A DNA stretch of 64,000 bases from Anaerolineales bacterium UBA2317 (GTDB lineage Bacteria; Chloroflexota; Anaerolineae; Anaerolineales; Villigracilaceae), in assembly GCA_002345215.1 (NCBI GenBank), contig DDVH01000052.1:169453-233452 (forward strand), given 5' to 3'. This document shows positions 45,730-54,117 of this stretch, piece after piece (the stretch's first letter is position 1; every line of letters begins with the position of its first letter). Position numbers and translations under genes: made by a program. Below the pieces are notes generated by a model. That model did not search any database and was not told the DNA's origin. It worked only from the letters and a program-made list of their open reading frames with translations.

Positions 45730-45843
45730 ATGCGCTTATTTCGAGATGATAAAAAAACTTTGTTGAGTAAAGACACGCGAATATTTGTGCGTGTCTTTTT
45801 TTATTTTATTTCAAAAGGAGACCTGCCATGGACTACGGACTGA
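45730..45843 (+). CDS. Possible leader ORF (37 aa) spanning the attenuator
   Basis: ATG 45730 with AGAGG at 45715-45719 opens 37 codons (MRLFRDDKKTLLS...) that run through the hairpin at 45769-45798 and stop at 45841-45843, inside the SWIM gene. A second, 14-codon frame from ATG 45722 stops at 45766, three bases before the hairpin. Either could couple translation to termination. No conservation evidence, so weak. Confidence 0.3.
   Translation: MRLFRDDKKTLLSKDTRIFVRVFFYFISKGDLPWTTD
45769..45798 (+). terminator. Intrinsic terminator/attenuator in the SWIM gene leader
   Basis: Perfect 10-bp stem (45769-45778 with 45789-45798, loop of ten) followed by TTTTATTTTATTT. It lies between the promoter and the ribosome site of the SWIM gene, so it must be bypassed for that gene to be expressed. 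Alternatively it ends a ~90-base small RNA. Confidence 0.8.
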
Positions 45844-46070
45844 TTGGTAAGTTAGAGAAAGCAAAACGATATGCTGAGGATAGAAAACGGTTTCGTTTTA
45901 ATCAGTTTGACCTTACTTTTCATGGGGATAATAATGACCATCATGTAACGTATAACAATGGTACATTTACTTGTGATTGTGAGTTTTTTCTCACGCACAA
46001 ACGTTGTGGACATTCAATGGCGCTTGAAATTTTGTTGAAAGATATGATTGTAGAAACAGTGGAAGCATAA
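45828..46070 (+). CDS. Small SWIM zinc-finger protein
   Basis: 80 residues. The core CDCEFFLTHKRCGH matches the SWIM zinc finger (CxCx(n)CxH), which binds zinc and often nucleic acid or protein. The basic N-terminal helix (KLEKAKRYAEDRKRF) is usual for these small stand-alone proteins. An AAAGGAG site at 45814-45820 supports the ATG. It is behind its own promoter and attenuator, and is closed by a terminator at 46093. Function unknown. Confidence 0.88.
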   Translation: MDYGLIGKLEKAKRYAEDRKRFRFNQFDLTFHGDNNDHHVTYNNGTFTCDCEFFLTHKRCGHSMALEILLKDMIVETVEA

Positions 46071-46092
46071 TTAAATAACAATTGAATATTCG

Positions 46093-46119
46093 AACTGCCT
46101 TCCATTTTGGGAGGCAGTT
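46093..46119 (+). terminator. Intrinsic terminator after the SWIM gene
   Basis: Eleven-pair stem with one G.T wobble (46093-46103 with 46109-46119) and a TTTTGTTTT tail. Confidence 0.88.
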
Positions 46120-46132
46120 TTGTTTTAAGGGC

Positions 46133-46166
46133 TTTAGCCACAGAGAACACAGAGGTCACAGAGATT
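46133..46166 (+). repeat. TTTAGCCACAGAG dispersed motif, copy B
   Basis: 34 bases that match the reverse complement of 61271-61295, apart from one mismatch and an extra GTCACAGAG unit. The 13-base core is also at 37392-37404. All copies are intergenic. Confidence 0.6.
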
Positions 46167-46245
46167 CTTAATTCTTTTTCTCATTTTTCTCTGCGACTAA
46201 TTTTCTCTCATTAAATCTTAAACTTTCTCAGGTACAATTTTGGGC

Positions 46246-47328
46246 ATGAACAAAAAATTTTCTCGTAGAGATTTTCTCAAATTAAGCGGGCTGACTTTAG
46301 GTGGTTTGGCTTTTTCACCATTTTTGCCCGGGCTTACCGATTTTGATGATAGTTTTGTAGTTCGAATTGCAACGGCTGAAATGCCTGTTCGTAAAGCCGC
46401 AACCGATGAAAGCCAAATTCAATCTACTTGGTATCGTGATGAATTGGTGCATGTCTATGAAGAAGTGACCGCTCCGCTTCCGCTTCATAACCCAGTTTGG
46501 TATCGCGTCTGGGGCGGATACATTCATCGTGGACGTTTGCAAAAGGTAAAAACAATTTATCAAACGCCACTTTCATCTATTCCAGAAGACACGCGCGTTT
46601 TAGGTGATATTTCGGTGCCGTTTACAACACCATATCGTTTTTCACAGGCGTTTGGTTGGCAACCATTGTCGCCACCTTTGTATTACGGTTCAGTGCATTG
46701 GATTGAGGCAGTAGAAGAAGGTCCTGAAATGGCAGATTACAAAGGTGCTTGGTATCGAATTTTTGATGAACTCGATTCAAACGTTTCTTATTATGTGCCT
46801 GCTATTCACATGCGAATTTTCCCGCCAGAATATCTTGCGCCTATTTCACCAGAAGTGCCATACGAACAAAAACGAATTGAGTTAAATCTTTCAACTCAAA
46901 TGGTCTATGCTTATGAATATGGCAATATAGTTTTTGAAACCAATATTGCATCCGGTATTCCAGGCGACCCAACTGGTGGAACGGGAATTCCAACCACAAC
47001 CCCGGCAGGTGAGTATTCAATATTAGATAAAGTCCCAGCCAAACACATGGGCTATAGTTATTTCAGTTCACAAACCAGTGGTAACTTGCTCGCTGATGTG
47101 GATAATTATGTTTTGCCCGGTGTTCCGTGGACTTTATTCTTCACACGTCAAGGACATGCTTTTCACGGCACATATTGGCATGAAAATTTTGGCACACCCA
47201 TGAGCAAAGGTTGTATCAACATGCGCAATGACGAAGCCAATTGGCTCTTCCGTTGGGCAATGCCAGTTTCAAAGCCCGATGCTGTCGCCACACGCGGGCT
47301 TGGCACTGTAGTGGATATTCATTATTAA
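46246..47328 (+). CDS. TAT-exported L,D-transpeptidase (YkuD domain)
   Basis: 360 residues from ATG 46246 (an earlier TTG at 46240 is less likely). The N-terminus has a twin-arginine signal, SRRDFLKLSG plus a hydrophobic stretch, so export in folded form is expected. Middle region with SH3-like repeats (VRKAATDES, WYRVWGGYIHRGRLQKV). The C-terminal YkuD catalytic domain has HGTYWHENFG (His307) and SKGCINMRNDEA (Cys323). Such enzymes make 3-3 crosslinks in peptidoglycan or attach proteins to it. Usual consensus SHGCIRM is kept apart from Arg to Asn. Its own terminator follows at 47350. Confidence 0.92.
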   Translation: MNKKFSRRDFLKLSGLTLGGLAFSPFLPGLTDFDDSFVVRIATAEMPVRKAATDESQIQSTWYRDELVHVYEEVTAPLPLHNPVWYRVWGGYIHRGRLQKVKTIYQTPLSSIPEDTRVLGDISVPFTTPYRFSQAFGWQPLSPPLYYGSVHWIEAVEEGPEMADYKGAWYRIFDELDSNVSYYVPAIHMRIFPPEYLAPISPEVPYEQKRIELNLSTQMVYAYEYGNIVFETNIASGIPGDPTGGTGIPTTTPAGEYSILDKVPAKHMGYSYFSSQTSGNLLADVDNYVLPGVPWTLFFTRQGHAFHGTYWHENFGTPMSKGCINMRNDEANWLFRWAMPVSKPDAVATRGLGTVVDIHY

Positions 47329-47349
47329 TAGATTGATATAGTAAAATTG

Positions 47350-47376
47350 CGCCGCGTCATTTGAATTGACGCGGCG
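47350..47376 (+). terminator. GC-rich hairpin, probable terminator
   Basis: Perfect 10-bp stem (47350-47359 with 47367-47376), followed by a T-rich stretch (TATACTTTTAA). The weak T-run leaves some doubt. Confidence 0.7.
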
Positions 47377-47411
47377 TATACTTTTAACCACACTAAAGAT
47401 AAAATACATTC

Positions 47412-48635
47412 ATGCCAACTTTCAACTGGACGGGCAAGCATCTTTCTTCGGTTCAACCTGCTACTCTTATTCAAGATTCTATTACGTTTCCAAAAGGTCG
47501 CGGTTATCCAAAGTCTCGTGCTGATGGACGCGTGATTCTTGGGGATAATCTAAATGTAATGGCGGCGTTGTTACTTGAATACGAAAACAAAATCAATTTG
47601 ATTTATGCCGACCCGCCATTTTTCACAAATAGAAAATTTTCTGCCCGCATTGGCAAAGGTGAAGATTCGCGTAAACCTTCCAAATGGAAATTAGCAGAAG
47701 GCTATCATGATTCTTGGAATGATATAGATTCATATCTGCAATTTTTATACGAACGCCTCACACTGATGTGGAAACTGCTCTCTCCGACTGGAACTTTATA
47801 TCTCCACCTCGACTGGCACGCTGACGCGTATGCCAGACTGATTTTAGATGAAATTTTCGGTGCTGAAAATTTCATCAACGAAATCATTTGGGCATATCAC
47901 GGACCCTCTCCAATTCGCTCGGCTTTCAATCGAAAACATGATACGATTTTGATGTATGCCAAAAGTAAAAATTATGTCTTCAATGCTGATGATGTTCGTG
48001 AACCATATAGCCCAAGTACGGTGACTACTTTTAAGTCATCACCAAAGGCAGGCTTTGGCAAAGTCCCGGATTTAGAACGTGGAAAAGTCCCGGAAGATTG
48101 GTGGTATTTCCCTGTTGTAGCGCGTTTGCATAGTGAAAGAACGGGTTATCCTACCCAAAAACCAGTAGCTTTGTTAGAGCGTATTATTCTGGCTTCATCC
48201 AACAAAAATGACTTGGTGGCAGACTTTTTCTCAGGTTCTGGCACAACATCATTAGTTGCCGCGAAACATGGAAGAAAATTTATTGCATGTGATGAATCTA
48301 TGCGAGCAGTGCAGACTTTGCGAGCGAGATTGTCAGAGACAAAATCTGTATTTACTTTTGAGCGTGATTTGGCTATAAAAAACGAAGTTGCCAATAAATC
48401 TAAAAAGATAAAAGTCAAAATCGTGGGTGATAGGATTCAAATCCAAACTTCGTTGCATGTAGATTTTTGGGAAGTTGATTCTGCTTGGGATGGGAAAGTG
48501 TTCAAAAGCGTTGCTCAGGCTCAACGTCATGTAAGAAGTGGGGAGATTCCGATGGAATTAAAAATAAAAATCGGAGGCAAGGTCTGCATCCGATTAATCA
48601 CTGTTGAAGGCAAGCAATTTCAATTACACATCTAA
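47412..48635 (+). CDS. Solitary DNA methyltransferase (N6-adenine/N4-cytosine, beta-class)
   Basis: 407 residues. Motif IV, DPPF (Asp67-Phe70), precedes the SAM-binding motif I, FSGSGTTSLVAAKHGRKFIACDE (~273-295), the order of beta-class enzymes such as type III Mod proteins. YPTQKPVALLERII is motif X. DPPF instead of DPPY still fits N6-adenine. The last ~100 residues (~305-407) form an extra domain that could act in DNA recognition. No endonuclease or specificity subunit is nearby, so it is an orphan, perhaps regulatory. Its end overlaps the convergent regulator gene by 12 bases. Confidence 0.88.
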   Translation: MPTFNWTGKHLSSVQPATLIQDSITFPKGRGYPKSRADGRVILGDNLNVMAALLLEYENKINLIYADPPFFTNRKFSARIGKGEDSRKPSKWKLAEGYHDSWNDIDSYLQFLYERLTLMWKLLSPTGTLYLHLDWHADAYARLILDEIFGAENFINEIIWAYHGPSPIRSAFNRKHDTILMYAKSKNYVFNADDVREPYSPSTVTTFKSSPKAGFGKVPDLERGKVPEDWWYFPVVARLHSERTGYPTQKPVALLERIILASSNKNDLVADFFSGSGTTSLVAAKHGRKFIACDESMRAVQTLRARLSETKSVFTFERDLAIKNEVANKSKKIKVKIVGDRIQIQTSLHVDFWEVDSAWDGKVFKSVAQAQRHVRSGEIPMELKIKIGGKVCIRLITVEGKQFQLHI

Positions 48636-49280
48636 ACGATAACCAACACCGCGAATAGTTTTGAGTAGTTTTGGATTATCAGGGTCGAGTTCTATGGCTT
48701 GACGAAGCCATGAGATGTGCACATCAAGCGTGCGTGTATCACCTGTGTAATTGGTTTCCCACGCTTTTTTGAATAATGGTTCGCGTTCAACGACCTCGCC
48801 ATGTTTTTCCATAAGCAATTGAAGCAAAGTAACAAGGCGCGGAGTCAGTTTTGTGCTTTTACCCATGCAACGCACACGACGTTTTTCTAAATCCAAACGA
48901 ATGGGACCAACGTGTAAAACATTTTTTCCATCACCGGGCAATAGTGGTTTGATTCGATTCGCTAATTTTTGTACTGTGAATGGTAAAACTAAAACCGCAT
49001 CGGCTAAATCTTTGTTGACTTCGATTTCATCTTCAAGTATTAAGATGATAGGTAGCTTTGAATCTTTTTCACGAAGTGATTGACAAATTCTAATCCCCGT
49101 ACTTCTTATGGATGCGGCATTGACGACAACTAAACTTGGGCTTACTTCTTTAAGACGTGAGACTGCTTTACTGCCATTTTGTGCGATATGGACATCAAAT
49201 CCCTTTTTCTGCAAGTCCATTGCAAAAGAAGGGATTTCTGCGTGTTTGGCTTCTATCACCAATAAGGTGGTGGTTTTCAT
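48624..49280 (-). CDS. OmpR-type response regulator with degenerate receiver
   Basis: 218 residues. The C-terminal winged helix (~125-218: TPRLVTLLQLLMEKHGEVVEREPLFKKAW, TRTLDVHISWLRQAIE, IRGVGYRLDV) is a standard OmpR/PhoB DNA-binding domain. The N-terminal receiver fold is kept but its chemistry is lost: the acidic pair is reduced to IEA, the phospho-Asp position holds Asn54 (VVVNAAS), and the conserved Lys before PF is Leu. It therefore likely acts without phosphorylation. No partner kinase is adjacent. Convergent with the methyltransferase gene. Confidence 0.88.
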   Translation of the reverse strand: MKTTTLLVIEAKHAEIPSFAMDLQKKGFDVHIAQNGSKAVSRLKEVSPSLVVVNAASIRSTGIRICQSLREKDSKLPIILILEDEIEVNKDLADAVLVLPFTVQKLANRIKPLLPGDGKNVLHVGPIRLDLEKRRVRCMGKSTKLTPRLVTLLQLLMEKHGEVVEREPLFKKAWETNYTGDTRTLDVHISWLRQAIELDPDNPKLLKTIRGVGYRLDV

Positions 49281-49451
49281 AATTTGATTGAGAACACCTG
49301 ACTTTGATTTACCTTAATGACCTTAAAATTAATAATGGTGGGCTTTTTAAGTTTGTTAAGGTTTTTGCATTATACACTAAATCATCATAAATGCTTTTAA
49401 TCTATAGTACTATTTGATGACAAAATCAATTTGCAATTTTTATAAGTCTGC

Positions 49452-49480
49452 TTGACTTTTTAGTACAAACTTGGTAATAT
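49452..49480 (+). promoter_or_regulatory. Promoter of the initiator tRNA gene
   Basis: TTGACT (49452-49457), 17-base spacer, TAATAT (49475-49480), ending 19 bases before the tRNA. The remaining 49281-49451 stretch holds no gene. Confidence 0.75.
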
Positions 49481-49499
49481 CGGCGGGCTTCATAAACGA

Positions 49500-49571
49500 T
49501 GCGGGGTGGAGCAGTGGCAGCTCGTCGGGCTCATAACCCGAAGGTCGCAGGTTCAAGTCCTGCCCCCGCTA
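49500..49571 (+). tRNA. Initiator tRNA-fMet (CAT)
   Basis: Full cloverleaf with anticodon CAT. The anticodon stem has three consecutive G:C pairs (GGG/CCC) and positions 1 and 72 (T and T) cannot pair, both hallmarks of bacterial initiator tRNA. T-arm GCAGG TTCAAGT CCTGC. The 3' CCA is not encoded. Own promoter and terminator flank it. Confidence 0.95.
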
Positions 49572-49576
49572 CTAAT

Positions 49577-49608
49577 AAAAAGACTAGTGAGTTCTCACTA
49601 GTCTTTTT
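49577..49608. terminator. Bidirectional terminator after tRNA-fMet
   Basis: 15-bp perfect inverted repeat (49577-49591 with 49594-49608) with A-run and T-run; also ends the convergent propeller gene at 49612. Confidence 0.92.
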
Positions 49609-49611
49609 ATT

Positions 49612-50781
49612 TTAATTTGTTGCTGTAGATTCAACATCTGCAAATGTTTTTCTAGTGCAAGTTGCGGTACTACAGACTGAAATTTTTAAGTAACTATTGC
49701 TTGAGTCATAATAACTGATGATAGGATAGCCTTTTTGATTTAATGCTAATGAATTGAACCACCCCAGTTGACTGTTGTTATGTAAACTCGTAATAGTTTT
49801 TGTGGTGCAATCTATATTGGAGCAAACCGCAATTTTCAAGTTTCCCTTGGTGCTATTGAGATAACTAATGACGGGTAAGTCTTTACTATTTAATACAAGC
49901 GAAGTATTAAAGCCAACACTCCCTTCACTATCAACACGTGTGATTATTTTTTGTGAGCAGATTTGATTTAAGCAAGTTGCTAATTTCAAATCACTGTTTG
50001 TGGCGTCCCAATAACTGATGATGGGGTGGCCATTTTTTGTTAGCGCTAAAGATGTATCTCCACCGACATTTCCTTTGCTATCTAATGTGAGGATAATTTT
50101 GTTTTCACAAAATAATTCTCGACAGATTGCTAACTTCAAATCTCCATTGGCTTGGTCAAAATAACTGATGATGGGTAAATTATCTTGCGTGAGTGCTAGT
50201 GAAGAATTTGTGCCAACATTTTCATTTGAATCAATTATGCTGATGGTTTTATTTTTACAATCCGCATCATGGCAGATTGCTAATTTCAAAACACCATTGG
50301 TTTGGTCAAAATAACTGATGATAGGAATTTCGTTGTTAATGAGGGCGAGTGAAGTATATTGACCAACAATTCCTTCGTTATCTAACACTTTGATAATGGA
50401 TTTTTGACAGACTTTGTCTTTGCAAAGGATGAGGCGTAAATCACCGTTAGTTTGGTCAAAATAACTGATGATTGGGAAATCTCGGCTATTTAATTTAATA
50501 GATGTGTAAAACCCAACTTGTTTTTCATTGTCTATGGATGTGATTATTCTGCTTTTGCATTTTCCATCTTGGCAAATGGCTAACTTCAATGTGCCATTTG
50601 TGATGTCGTGATAGCTAATAACAGGTAAGCCTTTGCTGTTGATGGCTAAAGATGTATGCGAGCCTACATTGCCGCTATTATCCACAATTGTGGTGATGCT
50701 TGAGGCATGTGCAGGTGTTGTGAAACTAGCCATTAAAAATGCACATAACAAAACATTGATAGTTTTGGTGAATGCTTTCAT
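49612..50781 (-). CDS. Secreted seven-repeat beta-propeller-like protein
   Basis: 389 residues: a signal peptide (~1-26, cut after AHA) followed by seven tandem ~50-residue repeats. The repeat pattern is D..G.VG..TSLAL....LPIISYFD.TNGDLKLAIC....C..K.I, each with a CX4C pair, so seven disulfides are plausible. Seven blades suggest a complete seven-bladed propeller. The protein is outside the cell; no membrane anchor or enzyme motif. Its ATG overlaps the stop of the 79-residue gene upstream by four bases. Role unknown, possibly binding of a ligand or surface partner. Confidence 0.8.
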   Translation of the reverse strand: MKAFTKTINVLLCAFLMASFTTPAHASSITTIVDNSGNVGSHTSLAINSKGLPVISYHDITNGTLKLAICQDGKCKSRIITSIDNEKQVGFYTSIKLNSRDFPIISYFDQTNGDLRLILCKDKVCQKSIIKVLDNEGIVGQYTSLALINNEIPIISYFDQTNGVLKLAICHDADCKNKTISIIDSNENVGTNSSLALTQDNLPIISYFDQANGDLKLAICRELFCENKIILTLDSKGNVGGDTSLALTKNGHPIISYWDATNSDLKLATCLNQICSQKIITRVDSEGSVGFNTSLVLNSKDLPVISYLNSTKGNLKIAVCSNIDCTTKTITSLHNNSQLGWFNSLALNQKGYPIISYYDSSNSYLKISVCSTATCTRKTFADVESTATN

Positions 50782-51017
50782 TTTTCCTCTTTTTCTTTGG
50801 CGATAATCACATCTAAGAAAGTGAATAAATTTTCTATACTAGAAAAGAAAAAAGTTTCACTCGTGTGAGGGTTATCCACTTGAACACGCCATGTTGAGGT
50901 TTCATCTTCACACCAAACACGTAAGAGAAAGGCATGATATTCCCGCGTTGAAGCAGGTTTCCCCGAAGGTTGAGGCGTGTGCGTGCTATAATCGGATTGT
51001 TGGGTTAAGTTGGTCAT
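50778..51017 (-). CDS. Small conserved Chloroflexota-type protein, function unknown
   Basis: 79 residues. The core YHAFLLRVWCEDETSTWRVQV, then HTSE...FSSIENLFTFLD, resembles a short protein found widely beside SARP/NB-ARC regulators in this phylum (recalled pattern, not checked). Disordered Ser/Thr/Pro N-terminus. It is divergent from the SARP regulator by 46 bases and coupled (ATGA) to the propeller gene. It may be a target of that regulator. Confidence 0.72.
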   Translation of the reverse strand: MTNLTQQSDYSTHTPQPSGKPASTREYHAFLLRVWCEDETSTWRVQVDNPHTSETFFFSSIENLFTFLDVIIAKEKEEK

Positions 51018-51063
51018 AATCCCAACTATATGAATCCCCCGCTTAGAAAACGCTTAGAGATAT

Positions 51064-54000
51064 ATGCCACCCAAACTTCGACTGACTTTATTCGGTGATG
51101 TTGCGATTCGGAAAGGTAAAAAGAGGGTTGAGGGATTTTCTTCGCGTGCGGCAGAGGCTTTATTTTTATATTTGGTTTGCAATCGCCGCCCAATTGCACG
51201 CGAAACATTGGCAGAACTTTTGTGGGCAGACCGTTCTTCTACGCAAGGTCTCACAAATTTACGCACCAGCCTTACCTCACTCCGAAAAGAATTAGATGAT
51301 TATTTGGTTATCACGCGTGATTCATTGGCGTTCAACCATGAAATTGATTTTGAATTAGATATTGATGAATTTGAAACGCAATTAAAAATTTTAGGCTTGC
51401 CCGATCAAGCCCGTATGCCACAAAATGAAGAAGATGCTTTGGCTTTGCAAAGTGCATTAGATTTGTATCATGGGGATTTTTTAGAAGGCTTTCATTTACG
51501 AGATGGGCAAGGCTTTGAGGAATGGGTGGTTTTGCAACGTGAACGCTTAAAACGCTTTGCACGTGAAGGTTTTCGCCTCTTGACTCAGTTTTATCTTGGT
51601 CAAGCAAAATATACAGAAGCCACGCTTTCAGCCACTCGTTGGCAAAAACTTGATGCTTACGATGAAGAAGCCTGCCGTGCTCAAATGTGGGCATTGATGC
51701 GGACGGGTCAAAAAAATGCGGCTTTAACTTGTTATCAAACCCTAAAACAAAAATTGAAACAAGATTTGGGTGTATTACCTTCATCTGCAACCATTGATTT
51801 GTTTCAACGCTTACAACAAATTGATATTCCACCTACCATCCATTTGCCAGATTTTTCAAGTAACTTCTTGGGGCGTAAAAATGAAATTGAAAAACTCGAA
51901 AACTTATTAATCAATTCCCAAACTCGTTTGGTGACATTGGTTGGTACTGGCGGAATTGGAAAAACTCGTTTGGCTGTTGCAATGGCTCATTCTTTAGTTG
52001 AAAGAAAGCCTGCTCAATTTTTACATGGCGTTAGTTTTGTTCCATTGGCAGTGATTCATTCATCACAAGATATCCCCTTGCGCATTGCTGAAGCAATTGG
52101 TTTTGTATTTCAAGGCACAGATTCACTTCAAAAACAATTGCTCAACTTTTTGAAAGACCGCGAAGTTTTACTCATTTTAGATAATTTTGAACATTTGATG
52201 AACGAAAGCGGGACAGCACTTGCTTTTATTGTTGAAATGTTACGAGAAGTCCCACATGTGAAATTAGTGGTTACAACGCGCGAACGTTTGAATTTATTTA
52301 ACGAAATCGTGTTTGATATTAATGGCTTGGATGTCCCTGACGAAGATACATTTTCTCCACAAGATTATAGCGCTGTCACTTTATTTTCACAAAATGCACA
52401 AAGAGTTCAACAAACATTTTCTTTAGATGATGCCAATAAAAAATCTGTGGCGCAAATTTGTCGTTTGGTAAATGGTGTGCCATTGGCAATTGAGTTGGCT
52501 TCGGCATGGATGCGAAATTATTCTTGTGAGCAAATCGCTGAGCAAATCAAAACTGATTTGGATTTTCTTGCGAGTCCATATCCTGATATGTCAGAAGGTC
52601 ATAAAAGTTTGCGGGCTGTGTTTGAGCGTTCATGGTCATTGCTTAATGCCGATGAGCAAAATACTTTTGCACAGCTTTCTATTTTTCGGGGCGGCTTCAC
52701 GCTCGAAGCAGTTGAGGCGGTGATTCTGCAAAATAGCAGTAACAATTATCCACAAGAAGGAAGCGCAGAAGTTCTTTTATCTACACTGGTAGACAAATCA
52801 CTTTTACAAAAACATCCTGATGGTCGTTATGATATTCATCCGCTACTTTTGCAATATGCTTCGGAAAAATTATCCGCTTCATCTGCGGACTTGGAAACTG
52901 TTTCAGCGCGACACACATCTTACTATCTGACATTTTTGATTCAACTCGGTGATGGTGGAACACCTGAGCAACGCAATGTCATTCGACCTGAAAGAGATAA
53001 TATATCTCGTACTTGGTTAGATGCGGCAGAAAAAAATATGTTGAATGAGTTAGAACAAACCTCAGGAATTTTGCATAATTTTTTTAGTACACAAAGTTGG
53101 TTTCAAGAAGGCGTTGATTTATTTGCAAACATTTTAGAAAAAATATTTAATCCTGAACAAAATGAAACACATGGGCTTGCTGTTGAATTATTGAGTCGTA
53201 AGGCGCGGATGCACACACAAATTGGTCAATTAGAAAAAGCCAATGCAGATTTAACACAAGCCTCAACTTTATTAGATTCCTTAAATAACCCCGCCAGCCG
53301 TTCGCGTGTTTTAGATTCGCTTGCAATTACCAGTTATTATGCTGGTGATTATGTTCACGCAATGGATTTGGCGCAAGAAAGTTTACAAATTTCTGAAAAT
53401 GAAAATAATTTGGATGGCATGGCATTTTCATTAAACTTTTTAGGTAGTTGTGCAAAAGTAAAAGGGGATTATGAACAATGCCGAAATTATTTTCAACGCG
53501 CATTTGAAACCTATCAAACGATGAAAGACGAAATTGGTGCGGCAATGGTGTTAAATAATTTAGGAAATTTATTGCAAGTACAAGGCAATTATCAAGAGGC
53601 GCAAGGTTACTACATACAAAGTAGTGAAATTTTCAAAACGCAAGACCATATTCATGGAGCGGCAACAACGCTTGGCAATGCTGGTAAATTGGCAGGTAGG
53701 CAAGGCGACTATAAACTTGCTGAGAAATTGTTATCAGAAAGTCTTGTTTTGAAAAGAAAAATCAACGACCAACGTGGCGAAGCAGTTGCATTAGCAGGTT
53801 TGGGAGATGTAGGTTTGTTAGTAAAAGATTATAGTGAAGCAAAAACACAATTCTTTAACGCACTAAAACTTGCAAAGCAAATTGGTGATGCCCAATTGAT
53901 GTTAGATATTCTCGCCGCACTTGCTTTACTAGCTGATGAACAAAATCAAATTGAGTTATGCGGGAATTTGTTCTCTTATGTGTTAAGTCAAAGTGGCACA

Positions 54001-54117
54001 TCAGAAGAAACCCGCCAACGTGTGGCAAAATTAAAAGATAAATATTCGCAGGAAGTCGGGGAGTGGAATCAAGAAACAGTTGAAGATGTTGTGAAAATTA
54101 TTTTGAAAGAAAAATAA
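51064..54117 (+). CDS. SARP/BTAD-type transcriptional regulator with NB-ARC ATPase and TPRs
   Basis: 1017 residues. An OmpR-like winged helix (~5-95: LRLTLFGDVAI, AAEALFLYLV, LAELLWADRS) and the BTAD helical domain (~100-250) make the SARP/AfsR front end. NB-ARC STAND ATPase follows (P-loop LVGTGGIGKTRLA with Lys300, Walker B LLILDNFE, GVPLAIELASAW) and a C-terminal superhelix of TPRs (~650-1000: AMVLNNLGNLLQVQGNYQEAQGYY). STAND proteins oligomerise on ligand and ATP binding, so this is a signal-gated activator. It faces away from the 79-residue gene and its promoter may serve both. Confidence 0.92.
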   Translation: MPPKLRLTLFGDVAIRKGKKRVEGFSSRAAEALFLYLVCNRRPIARETLAELLWADRSSTQGLTNLRTSLTSLRKELDDYLVITRDSLAFNHEIDFELDIDEFETQLKILGLPDQARMPQNEEDALALQSALDLYHGDFLEGFHLRDGQGFEEWVVLQRERLKRFAREGFRLLTQFYLGQAKYTEATLSATRWQKLDAYDEEACRAQMWALMRTGQKNAALTCYQTLKQKLKQDLGVLPSSATIDLFQRLQQIDIPPTIHLPDFSSNFLGRKNEIEKLENLLINSQTRLVTLVGTGGIGKTRLAVAMAHSLVERKPAQFLHGVSFVPLAVIHSSQDIPLRIAEAIGFVFQGTDSLQKQLLNFLKDREVLLILDNFEHLMNESGTALAFIVEMLREVPHVKLVVTTRERLNLFNEIVFDINGLDVPDEDTFSPQDYSAVTLFSQNAQRVQQTFSLDDANKKSVAQICRLVNGVPLAIELASAWMRNYSCEQIAEQIKTDLDFLASPYPDMSEGHKSLRAVFERSWSLLNADEQNTFAQLSIFRGGFTLEAVEAVILQNSSNNYPQEGSAEVLLSTLVDKSLLQKHPDGRYDIHPLLLQYASEKLSASSADLETVSARHTSYYLTFLIQLGDGGTPEQRNVIRPERDNISRTWLDAAEKNMLNELEQTSGILHNFFSTQSWFQEGVDLFANILEKIFNPEQNETHGLAVELLSRKARMHTQIGQLEKANADLTQASTLLDSLNNPASRSRVLDSLAITSYYAGDYVHAMDLAQESLQISENENNLDGMAFSLNFLGSCAKVKGDYEQCRNYFQRAFETYQTMKDEIGAAMVLNNLGNLLQVQGNYQEAQGYYIQSSEIFKTQDHIHGAATTLGNAGKLAGRQGDYKLAEKLLSESLVLKRKINDQRGEAVALAGLGDVGLLVKDYSEAKTQFFNALKLAKQIGDAQLMLDILAALALLADEQNQIELCGNLFSYVLSQSGTSEETRQRVAKLKDKYSQEVGEWNQETVEDVVKIILKEK

